Position numbers and translations under genes: made by a program. The notes under the pieces were generated by a model that had not been told where the DNA came from, searched no databases, and saw nothing but the letters and a program-made list of their open reading frames with translations. Positions 1 through 6,133 of a stretch of DNA of 30,372 nucleotides are shown here, in pieces. The stretch is from a virus: the IMG/VR virus record IMGVR_UViG_3300032285_000795, positions 1-30,372 of that record; one strand, 5' to 3'. Every line of letters begins with the position of its first letter. Position 1 is the first letter of the stretch.

Positions 1-1159
1 ACCAATCAGCAGCTTTACCAGCTTTGTCTTTGATCCAATCCATTGGACCTTCATTGAGTTGTTCAACTCGATTGAATAATACATAGACTTGACCTTCGCT
101 TAGTGGGCGAGTCTGACGATAAACACTTTCTTTTTTGCTGTTACCTGTGGCTGCTGTACCAGCACCTTGAGCAACGTCAGCCATCTTGCCAAAGAATCTA
201 GACATTTCTTCAGCACCCTGTTTCATCATCTGTGCTTTGTCAACAGTGGCGGCAATAGCATCTAGATATTGCGGGTCAGCTAATTTTTCAGTCATGTCTT
301 GTACTGTTCTAAAACCCTGTTCAGCTTGGTCGTAGGCTCCTGCTTTCCATGCTCCTACTGCATCTTTCCAAACATCTCTAATGTCTGCAACATCTGCTGC
401 CTTACCATAGAGTTCGCCTGTTGCAAATGTTCCAAATCTATCGCCAAACTCACCGCCTATTTCATCAATAGTTGCTTTGTAATTTGCCGTGACAATGTCT
501 TTGCCCATAGCATTAGCTTGTTCTATAGCCGGGGCAGTAAGAGCGTGACCAATAAAGTCAACTGCTTTACCAGTTAACCAACCAAAGGCCGCGGCTTTAG
601 CACCTTTACCTATAGCTGTTGAAAGTTTTTCGCCTTTGAGTAATTCTGCTGAGCCTTTTAAAATCTGACCAGCGATTGCGCCGCCTACAGGACCTCCTGC
701 AAGAGAAGCCATAGTAGTTAAAATACCAATAATGGCCGCAGTCTTTCCTGGATTTTCTTTAGCCCAATCACCCATACTGGCTAGGCTTTTTGCCAGCTTA
801 GGAAACTTACCTGCAACCTTGCCCTTGAGTTGTTCAAACTTCTGATCAAACATCTTAACAGGTGTGGTATTCTGCATCCACTTGCCTAGATTGTTTATGG
901 CATTGTTGGCTTCTTTGGCAACATCAACACCAAGCCCTAGGCCAGTTCTGTTATCACCACCTGCGGTAGCTGCTTTCTCTATCTCGCCAAATAGCTGTTG
1001 TATTTGTTGAGGAGCCAAACTAGCTTCAATTAGAGGAGACAGGTCATTGTAGATACCTTCTACGATAAATCTCTGATGATCAGTTAAACCATCACAAGAT
1101 TCAGCAAGTAGTTTACGACCTGCTAGAACGTGATATTCCATTAAAGTTGATATTTTCAT
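1..1159 (-). CDS. Gly/Ala-rich late structural or ejected protein, N-terminal part (partial, runs off left edge)
   Basis: The minus-strand frame is open from an ATG at 1159 to the left edge, giving 386 codons with no stop. The protein starts MKISTLMEYHVLAGRKLLAE. Residues 48-75 are a segment rich in Gln, Gly and Asn ending in GGDNRTGLG. Residues 138-166 are a Gly/Ala-rich hydrophobic stretch (AAIIGILTTMASLAGGPVGG) and a second one lies at 183-205, so the protein could enter or cross a membrane. There is no signal peptide. Near the edge it reads RPLSEGQVYVLFNRVEQLNE, then a Lys/Ala-rich helix. I recall the same N-terminal layout in uncharacterised proteins of marine T4-like phages, but I cannot name a function. 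The late-promoter motif at 1183-1190 points at this gene, which suggests a virion protein made late. A protein packed in the head and ejected into the host is one possibility; that is inference. Confidence 0.75.
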   Translation of the reverse strand, partial: MKISTLMEYHVLAGRKLLAESCDGLTDHQRFIVEGIYNDLSPLIEASLAPQQIQQLFGEIEKAATAGGDNRTGLGLGVDVAKEANNAINNLGKWMQNTTPVKMFDQKFEQLKGKVAGKFPKLAKSLASMGDWAKENPGKTAAIIGILTTMASLAGGPVGGAIAGQILKGSAELLKGEKLSTAIGKGAKAAAFGWLTGKAVDFIGHALTAPAIEQANAMGKDIVTANYKATIDEIGGEFGDRFGTFATGELYGKAADVADIRDVWKDAVGAWKAGAYDQAEQGFRTVQDMTEKLADPQYLDAIAATVDKAQMMKQGAEEMSRFFGKMADVAQGAGTAATGNSKKESVYRQTRPLSEGQVYVLFNRVEQLNEGPMDWIKDKAGKAADW

Positions 1160-1182
1160 TTAGTACTCGAAGACATATTTGT

Positions 1183-1190
1183 TATTTATT
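1183..1190 (-). promoter_or_regulatory. T4-type late promoter motif (AATAAATA) for the leftmost gene
   Basis: Read on the minus strand the bases are AATAAATA, matching the NATAAATA form of the late promoter known from T4-like cyanophages (TATAAATA in T4). It ends 23 bases before the ATG at 1159. That places a transcript start near 1176-1178 and leaves a short leader containing GAG. It would be recognised by the phage sigma factor gp55, encoded in the same window. Confidence 0.55.
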
Positions 1191-1194
1191 ACAG

Positions 1195-1690
1195 CTATGA
1201 GCTAAAGCTCATATTCGTTTTCGCTAGACGCTCAACGAATTTCTTTTCTTTTAACAGTGATGTATTATTAAGTGCGAAGCACTTAGATATTATCTAGATT
1301 GTTCAGTCACACTTAGCCCTTGCGGGCTAAAAATGAACATTATCTGAGTTGAACATGATCACTTAGCGTTACAGCATTACAGTGGCGGTTGTCCGGTACC
1401 ACGAGCTGAGTCTTAATTACAACGGCGGGTCTATACAAATACGCTAACATAGGTATAGCCGCGGGTTTTTCTCCCTCTTTTAGCCTTGATTAATACTTTC
1501 TTGTACAGTAAACCGGTTTTATAGGCATATCCGATCGTGGTCCTGTTAAGGATACTACTGTTACAACCCCTCTACCAAGTAGGGAATTCCATTGACTGCG
1601 ATCCGAGATCCAGCTTTAAGGGCACTTTAACAACGCCAGTGCAGGCTTATTTGGCAGTTATTTGCCTGGATTTATTGAGCCTAAATGTGC
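1195..1690 (-). ncRNA. Candidate structured noncoding RNA or RNA leader region
   Basis: About 550 bases between the GIY-YIG gene and the leftmost gene hold no convincing reading frame but many inverted repeats. They are TATGAGC/GCTCATA at 1196-1213, ATTCGTT/AACGAAT at 1213-1240, AAGTGC/GCACTT at 1270-1284, a 7-bp stem at 1313-1330 inside GTTCA/TGAAC at 1301-1338, GTGG-CGG/CCG-CCAC with a 3-base bulge at 1382-1402, GCGG-CTATAC/GTATAG-CCGC with a 2-base bulge at 1425-1462, TCCT/AGGA at 1541-1552, GCACT/AGTGC at 1622-1642, and AGGCT/AGCCT around GGCA/TGCC at 1643-1682. On the minus strand the 1313-1330 stem is capped by GCAA, a GNRA-type tetraloop, which favours a minus-strand RNA. I recognise no tRNA, riboswitch or named RNA family. 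It could be one large RNA, a chain of small hairpins, or partly decayed genes. Confidence 0.4.
1288..1368. repeat. Degenerate direct repeat of about 30 bases, two copies
   Basis: The plus strand carries ATTATCTAGATTGTTCAGTC followed by ACACTTAGCC from 1288, and ATTATCTGAGTTGAACATGA followed by TCACTTAGCG from 1339. The ends ATTATCT and CACTTAGC are identical and the middles differ. A third CACTTAG at 1280 belongs to the 1270-1284 hairpin. The repeats lie inside the structured intergenic region, so they may be duplicated RNA elements or protein-binding sites. Confidence 0.4.
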
Positions 1691-1710
1691 CTAACGGCTG
1701 TGTCTGTCTA

Positions 1711-2145
1711 TTATATTTTGGGTTTTTTGAGGATATGTGAGCCGTGAACTCGAACCTGTATGTGACCGTTATACCAGTCTGTAGATTCTAGAACTTTGTG
1801 TTTGAACTGTTCTCTTGCCTCGATGTAGCTGCATTCTGACTTGTTTTTGCAGTAAAATAGAATTTCTCTGGTGAAGTTTTCTTTGCCTAGTGACTCAACG
1901 TCTGCTGTTAGCGCATCGCTAGAACCATAATAGTCCTTCCAATCGCTTTCAATCTTGCCTCTAATCTTCTTTTTCTTCTTTTTGCCGTTCTTTAACGTTA
2001 CCGTCTTGTAGGTTGTTTTTGCAAATTTTGCTAGTTTCTTGCCTATGTACTTGCGCCCAGAGATGTTGTTGGTTATAAGATATACGAATCCAATATACTC
2101 TTCAGAGATTTCTTCAACGATTTTTTTCTTATAATACCAAGTCAT
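1711..2145 (-). CDS. GIY-YIG superfamily endonuclease-like protein
   Basis: This 144-aa protein has a compact GIY-YIG-type fold. The first motif is degenerate (GFVYL, residues 19-23, in place of GIY) and the second is intact (KYIGKK, 32-37). After a very basic loop with a run of six lysines (about 50-65), the pattern SDWKDYYGSS (67-76) and a later Glu in SYIEARE (E109) fit the region of this superfamily that holds the catalytic Tyr and metal-binding Glu. GIY-YIG enzymes cut DNA. In T4-like phages they include the Seg homing endonucleases, and close relatives next to gene 46 are common in marine T4-like phages. It is the last gene of the minus-strand recombination operon, starting 3 bases after the previous stop. 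It could be a homing nuclease, or a repair or host-DNA nuclease serving gp46/gp47. The superfamily call is fairly sure and the role is not. Confidence 0.7.
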   Translation of the reverse strand: MTWYYKKKIVEEISEEYIGFVYLITNNISGRKYIGKKLAKFAKTTYKTVTLKNGKKKKKKIRGKIESDWKDYYGSSDALTADVESLGKENFTREILFYCKNKSECSYIEAREQFKHKVLESTDWYNGHIQVRVHGSHILKKPKI

Positions 2146-2148
2146 CCC

Positions 2149-2376
2149 TTATGTAGTCTTCTTCGGCCTCCCAACCATGCCTTTTCTGGCTGCTCTGCGT
2201 TCTTCTCGTTTGTTTTGTATTTCTGTACGCCTTGTGCTTGCCTGATTGCGTATTTCACTTAGCCAATATCGTGCCTTAATGCCTGCTTCGTCCGAGCCTC
2301 GGTATTCAAAACGGTCCTGCCATTTAAAATACTCCTGGAAGGCCCGGATCATTTTATCGTGTGCTTCTGTGGTCAA
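2149..2376 (-). CDS. Small basic protein of the recombination operon, TTG start
   Basis: This 75-aa protein has a highly charged helical body (DKMIRAFQEYFKWQDRFEYR, then SDEAGIKARYWLSEIRNQ) and a strongly basic tail ending GMVGRPKKTT. The GRPKK tail resembles the core of an AT-hook, so binding to DNA is plausible but unproven. The start chosen is TTG at 2376. It overlaps the gp46 stop as TTGA and has a good Shine-Dalgarno GGAG 8 bases upstream (2385-2388). An ATG at 2352 would give a 67-aa protein with a weaker site. Similar small proteins sit between gene 46 and the GIY-YIG gene in marine T4-like phages, where they have no assigned function. Translational coupling to gp46 suggests it is made with the nuclease complex. 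Confidence 0.7.
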   Translation of the reverse strand: MTTEAHDKMIRAFQEYFKWQDRFEYRGSDEAGIKARYWLSEIRNQASTRRTEIQNKREERRAARKGMVGRPKKTT

Positions 2377-4151
2377 GCAACAATCTCCACATCATTGCTG
2401 TAACTTGTAAACCCGTTCTCTTTAATAACTTTGAGTACATGATTTACCCTGCTGGTTAGATCATCTCTGTGACTGATCAAGAACACATTCTTGTTTCTTT
2501 CACGAGTCATCTTCTTAAGCACCGCAATACTAGATTCTACACCCGATGCATCCATGCCGCTATCTACAAGTTCGTCAATGAATAACAAGTTGATAGCTTG
2601 ATACAGGTTTTCCCATACATCACGGAATGCCCATGACATAGACAAAATAAGTCTGTTGCGTTCGCCACGACTTAGATTATCAAAGTCTAGATCCTGTCCT
2701 AGTTGTGTAATCAACACGCTTAGGTCATTTTGAAATTCTACAGTATGCGGAAGACCAATACGATCAAGATAATAAGTTAAACGTTGATTCAAGTAAGCCA
2801 AGTTTTGATCAATAATACGCTTACGAATAAAACTATCTTTGTTTGTTAGCAACTTGTGTAAGAACTCTTGATGGTCTTTAACACGTACTAGTTGATTTAC
2901 TGATTCGTAGTCAATTTCCTGCACCGCAGTTTTCTTTAATTCTTCAATTTGTTCAAGATAAGGATTAGATTCTTTATCTTTGATTTCAATGTCACGTTCT
3001 AAACTGCTAAGTGTATTTTTGTGATTCAATGCCTGCTCTAAATTGTCATAGACAACACTAGGACAATCACCTAATTCACCTAGTTCTTTAAGAGAGTCAG
3101 TATGCTCCATTAATTGAGTATTAGTTGCTAAAGCCTGAAGTGCAGTTTCCTGCAGATCCTTGCGTTTCTTTTCTAATAGTGCTACCTGTTTTTCATCGTG
3201 AAAGCCTTGTCCGCAACTGTGACAGGTATGATTTTCTAAGCTGGCAATTTCTGTTTTTAATCTAGCTATATCTTTATTTTCACGAGCTTCATCTAGATTA
3301 CAACGATTGATCCAATTGGTTAATTCGTTGATGGCCTTGCGTTTTGTATTATATGCATCTAGTGCTCGATGTGCAGCAATTTCTTGATCAATGTCAATGT
3401 CTAGAAGTTTTTCAATAGCTTTTGCTAGATTAGCAATATTAGTTTCATGTTGCTCTTCCCACAATCTTTGTTTGCGTTCTAATGCATCAATACTCTGTTG
3501 AATACGATCGTTGCTGGCTTTGATAGTTTCTATCTTGGTATTTTCTGTAGCAATCTTATCTTTGCTGTTTTTAATCTGCTCTTTAAGAGCTTCTGCTTTT
3601 TCACTTAATTGAGTAATACCTAACAACTGCTCAATGATCGCACGTTGATCAGCAGCTTTCATACTCAAGAAAGGTTCAGTGTAGGTGTTTAAGGCAACCA
3701 AATGCTTAAACATATCATGAGTCATGCCAAATACTTCTTCGATGGCCTTTTGTGTTTCTCTACTGTCACCTTGTGCTTCATCTGTTTCTTGTGCAGATTG
3801 TTCGTGTCCGTTAACACTAAACTTTAACACATTGGGTTTGCGACCTCGTTCAATGTGATAGTCGACACCATCTTTTTCAAAACTAACAGTACATAACATG
3901 CCTTTGTTGTTAATTTTGTTAACAAGGTTGTCTTTCTTGATATTAGTTAAAGCATTGCCGTAGATAGCGTAACTAAGACCGTTGATGATTGTGGTTTTAC
4001 CTGTACCATTACGAGCTCCGCTATCATCTCCACCTAGATCTAGATTTTCACCTAATACCAGAGTCAACTGTCCTTTGTCAAAATCTATAGCCTGGGTCTG
4101 TGCGCCCACACTCATAAAGTTTCTTACTGTGAGATTTTTAATTTTAATCAT
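2373..4151 (-). CDS. 46: gp46-like recombination endonuclease subunit (Rad50/SbcC family ATPase)
   Basis: At 592 aa this is a full-length SMC-type ATPase. The N-terminal half-domain has the P-loop GARNGTGKTT (residues 45-54), preceded by a Gly/Asp-rich insert (GENLDLGGDDS). Long charged coiled coils follow (about 180-300 and 320-440). A zinc-hook CxxC (C310, C313, in HTCHSCGQ) marks the turn between them. The C-terminal half has the ABC signature LSRGERNR (493-500), Walker B LLFIDEL (522-528), the D-loop region at D531 and the switch His in LISHRDD (H561). In T4, gp46 with gp47 resects DNA ends for recombination-dependent replication and helps degrade host DNA. Its ATG overlaps the gp47 stop as ATGA, so the two subunits are probably translationally coupled. 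Every expected motif is present, so the protein should be active. Confidence 0.96.
   Translation of the reverse strand: MIKIKNLTVRNFMSVGAQTQAIDFDKGQLTLVLGENLDLGGDDSGARNGTGKTTIINGLSYAIYGNALTNIKKDNLVNKINNKGMLCTVSFEKDGVDYHIERGRKPNVLKFSVNGHEQSAQETDEAQGDSRETQKAIEEVFGMTHDMFKHLVALNTYTEPFLSMKAADQRAIIEQLLGITQLSEKAEALKEQIKNSKDKIATENTKIETIKASNDRIQQSIDALERKQRLWEEQHETNIANLAKAIEKLLDIDIDQEIAAHRALDAYNTKRKAINELTNWINRCNLDEARENKDIARLKTEIASLENHTCHSCGQGFHDEKQVALLEKKRKDLQETALQALATNTQLMEHTDSLKELGELGDCPSVVYDNLEQALNHKNTLSSLERDIEIKDKESNPYLEQIEELKKTAVQEIDYESVNQLVRVKDHQEFLHKLLTNKDSFIRKRIIDQNLAYLNQRLTYYLDRIGLPHTVEFQNDLSVLITQLGQDLDFDNLSRGERNRLILSMSWAFRDVWENLYQAINLLFIDELVDSGMDASGVESSIAVLKKMTRERNKNVFLISHRDDLTSRVNHVLKVIKENGFTSYSNDVEIVA
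2385..2388 (-). promoter_or_regulatory. Shine-Dalgarno GGAG that decides the TTG start of the 75-aa gene
   Basis: On the minus strand GGAG lies 8 bases before TTG, which overlaps the gp46 TGA stop. The spacing and sequence are much better than those in front of the downstream ATG at 2352, so the TTG start is preferred. Confidence 0.5.
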
Positions 4152-5158
4152 AGTTCTTTATAGATCTCCAACAACAATCCTTTGTCGTAGGTACCACTGT
4201 CAATGGCATTGATTTGATTCATAACAATTGTGTCAACACTTTCAAAGTTGATATCAATAGGAGCAGATTGTGCATCTACTTCTACTTTCTCTGGAATCAG
4301 CATAAGTTCTCTTAACTTATACTGCGGCATAAATGTTTCTTTGATAAAGTTGGCTTCTTCAAAGCTGATAGGCAAGTCAATGGTTACACGGCAATGCATC
4401 TTTTCACGCAAGAGTTCGTCGGGTTTGTCAATGATTTGACTTAGCTTATAGGTTCTATAAACAGGTTGCTTAGGCCAAGTTTTATATTCAGGTGTACCGC
4501 CCCACTCTAACAACATCATGCCACGATCGTCATCTCCTGCATCTGCATAATTGTGCGGAAATGCGTTGCCAATATAGCTGATGTTTCTGCTGTGTTGACG
4601 TTTATGAAAATGTCCTGTAAACACATGATCTTGATTGGCAAAGTGAGGCGCCTGTAACTGCCCATGATCGGGCATCTGTACCATGGCGTTCATATAGAAG
4701 CTAGGTAATTCGAGATGTCCAAACATGTACTTGCTTTTGATGTTAGGAATATTTTTCCATTCATCAGCAACCAACCAAGGCATGATAGTTACGTCACCTA
4801 GGGTTAGTGTTTCTTTGATAGGTACCACATTAGGGAACAGCCGCATAAACTCAACAGAGTTAATTTCACGTTTGTCTTTGTAGAACAAGTCATGATTGCC
4901 TAGAATAAAATATACCTTTTCAAAGTTTTGACTTAGTCGTTCTAAGTTTGAAACAGTATAGTTCATTGTGCTGACATCAGTGGTACTGCGATTGTGATGC
5001 CAGTCGCCAAGGAAGATGCAAGTTTCTGCACCTTCCTTTTTTGCCTGTTCACAAAACCAAATTACGAAATCTTCGCAGTCTTGGTTGTGTGTACGGCTTC
5101 CTGATTTGAGTCCGAAGTGTATATCGGTAAAACATGCAACTTTTTTAAATAGATTCAT
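4148..5158 (-). CDS. 47: gp47-like recombination endonuclease subunit (Mre11/SbcD family nuclease)
   Basis: This 336-aa protein is a calcineurin-like metallophosphoesterase with all metal-binding motifs in order: DIHFG (D12, H14), GDWHH (D52), GNHD (N88-D90), GHLE (H148) and GHFHKR (H183, H185). The C-terminal third is the variable capping and gp46-binding region. In T4, gp47 is the nuclease partner of gp46 in the complex that trims DNA ends before strand invasion. T4 gp47 is about the same length. The gene lies 31 bases downstream of gp55, and its stop overlaps the gp46 start. No clear Shine-Dalgarno is visible before the ATG at 5158. A promoter-like TTGATC-17-TAAAAT in the gap would start RNA about at the ATG. 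Confidence 0.96.
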   Translation of the reverse strand: MNLFKKVACFTDIHFGLKSGSRTHNQDCEDFVIWFCEQAKKEGAETCIFLGDWHHNRSTTDVSTMNYTVSNLERLSQNFEKVYFILGNHDLFYKDKREINSVEFMRLFPNVVPIKETLTLGDVTIMPWLVADEWKNIPNIKSKYMFGHLELPSFYMNAMVQMPDHGQLQAPHFANQDHVFTGHFHKRQHSRNISYIGNAFPHNYADAGDDDRGMMLLEWGGTPEYKTWPKQPVYRTYKLSQIIDKPDELLREKMHCRVTIDLPISFEEANFIKETFMPQYKLRELMLIPEKVEVDAQSAPIDINFESVDTIVMNQINAIDSGTYDKGLLLEIYKEL

Positions 5159-5164
5159 ATGACT

Positions 5165-5193
5165 ATTTTACAGGATTTTTTAAAGTAGATCAA
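5165..5193 (-). promoter_or_regulatory. Possible sigma70-type promoter in front of gp47
   Basis: On the minus strand TTGATC (5188-5193) and TAAAAT (5165-5170) are separated by 17 bases, the standard spacing for -35 and -10 boxes. The predicted start falls at about 5158, the gp47 ATG, so the RNA would have almost no leader. In AT-rich DNA such matches arise by chance, so this is weak. Confidence 0.25.
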
Positions 5194-6059
5194 TCCCAAT
5201 CACCACCAACTTCGCCAGATGACACACCTGCGGTAGCGGTAACAGCACCACTGCCCCCTCCGCTGTTCTGTCTAGTCCAGCTGGGATTCATGCCGTTCAT
5301 CTCAAGTATATCGTCTCGAATATTTTGATTGCGCTTTTCGATATTGATGATTCTAACAAATGAATTAGTGACAGCAGCGGTATAATAAGCAAAAGGATTA
5401 TCAGACTTACTCTCATCAAACTGTAGGCCAATTTGGGTGAGTTGAAGAATTGCTTGGCCGCGCATTTCATCGTTATAAGTATATCCACGAACGTTTCCTC
5501 TGGTTGCATATCGCTCACATAGCTTGATAAACATACGAGCTAGATTGTTGGTCATCTGACCGTGTTCTTTATTGAACTCGCCTTTTTCTAAATCTCCCTT
5601 CCAATGGCTTTTTCCTACTAGAATTAAGTTGTCGTTGTCATCAAACTTCCAATGCTGGAACGGCGGAAAGTTAACCTTGTCGTGACTGTCGGCAGTATTC
5701 TTTAGGGTCTTTTTACGACCAGGCGCTAACGGAATATGTTCAAAGGTCATGATGCGAAAAACCACATCAGTTTTTTTAATAGTTTTATAGTCTACTTCGA
5801 ATTCTTTTGCAGGTAACTTTTTGCCGCCTGTTAGTACCGCTAGTTCGTGAGCCTGTTTGCCCATCCTAATTGCTCTAGCACGTTTTGCATCTGCTATTGT
5901 GCGGATATTAACCTTAGATAAGTTAGGTAAAATAATATCGTATTCACTGTGTTCAGGTGCTAGAAATGCACAGTAGGTGTTTTTGCTTAGGTGTATTTCT
6001 CTTAATAAATCTTTGTTGGTTAGGTACTTTATTTTAGGTGGCTGCGTTATTAACGTCAT
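5190..6059 (-). CDS. 55: gp55-like sigma factor for late transcription
   Basis: From the ATG at 6059 this gene encodes 289 aa. The sigma-like core is at residues 160-252: GEFNKEHGQMTNNLARMFIK, then RGYTYNDEMRGQAILQL and DESKSDNPFAYYTAAVTNSF, ending in an Arg/Asn-rich helix. This matches T4 gp55, the small sigma70 relative that directs host RNA polymerase to late promoters with help from the sliding clamp. T4 gp55 is 185 aa. The extra 160 residues here include KTDVVFRIMTFEHIPLAPGR, which I recall as usual in marine T4-like phages. The C-terminus is a Gly/Ser/Ala-rich linker ending in GDWD; in T4 gp55 the extreme C-terminus binds the clamp. A GTG at 6095 in the same frame was not chosen because it lies at or before the likely transcript start. 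The first gene of the operon, it faces gp48 across a shared control region. Confidence 0.9.
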   Translation of the reverse strand: MTLITQPPKIKYLTNKDLLREIHLSKNTYCAFLAPEHSEYDIILPNLSKVNIRTIADAKRARAIRMGKQAHELAVLTGGKKLPAKEFEVDYKTIKKTDVVFRIMTFEHIPLAPGRKKTLKNTADSHDKVNFPPFQHWKFDDNDNLILVGKSHWKGDLEKGEFNKEHGQMTNNLARMFIKLCERYATRGNVRGYTYNDEMRGQAILQLTQIGLQFDESKSDNPFAYYTAAVTNSFVRIINIEKRNQNIRDDILEMNGMNPSWTRQNSGGGSGAVTATAGVSSGEVGGDWD

Positions 6060-6085
6060 AGTTATAGGAATCTCCAAGTTATATA

Positions 6086-6094
6086 ATAATAGCA
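6086..6094 (-). promoter_or_regulatory. Host-type extended -10 promoter driving gp55
   Basis: The minus strand reads TGCTATTAT, an extended -10 element (TGn followed by a TATAAT-like box with one mismatch). A run of A/T lies upstream and no good -35 is needed for this class. The predicted start is near 6079, followed by GGAG at 6072-6075 and the gp55 ATG at 6059. It would let host polymerase make gp55 and the recombination nuclease early. Confidence 0.4.
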
Positions 6095-6106
6095 CATTTT
6101 TTTAAT

Positions 6107-6114
6107 AATAAATA
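6107..6114 (+). promoter_or_regulatory. T4-type late promoter motif (AATAAATA) for the baseplate operon
   Basis: AATAAATA on the plus strand fits the NATAAATA late promoter of T4-like cyanophages. It ends 19 bases before the gp48 ATG. The predicted transcript start near 6120 leaves a leader that carries the GGAG Shine-Dalgarno at 6123-6126. It is in the right place to drive gp48 and the genes downstream. Confidence 0.6.
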
Positions 6115-6133
6115 GTCTAAACGGAGTCTTTTT

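Noticed and set aside
299-577. Plus-strand frame of 92 codons
   Set aside because: It is antisense to the long open minus-strand gene at the left edge; its Cys/Ile/Ser-rich composition is that of a shadow frame.
1340-1450. Minus-strand frame of 36 codons starting at an ATG at 1450
   Set aside because: It has no ribosome site at a proper distance, and its span coincides with two strong bulged hairpins, which explain the sequence better.
1425-1470. Rho-independent terminator on the plus strand (10-bp stem, then TTTTT at 1466-1470)
   Set aside because: No plus-strand gene lies upstream in the window, and the T run begins 3 bases after the stem. On the minus strand there is no T run. The stem is counted with the structured region instead.
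1160-1710. tRNA genes in the gene-free region
   Set aside because: Fragments such as TTGGTAGAG and GTTCAACTC resemble D- and T-loop pieces, but no acceptor stem or matching T stem can be formed around them.
1537-1740. Plus-strand frame of 67 codons
   Set aside because: It overlaps the end of the GIY-YIG gene on the opposite strand, lacks a ribosome site and has no recognisable motif.
6060-6095. GTG at 6095 as the start of gp55
   Set aside because: The GTG lies within the likely extended -10 element and upstream of the predicted transcript start; the ATG at 6059 has GGAG upstream.
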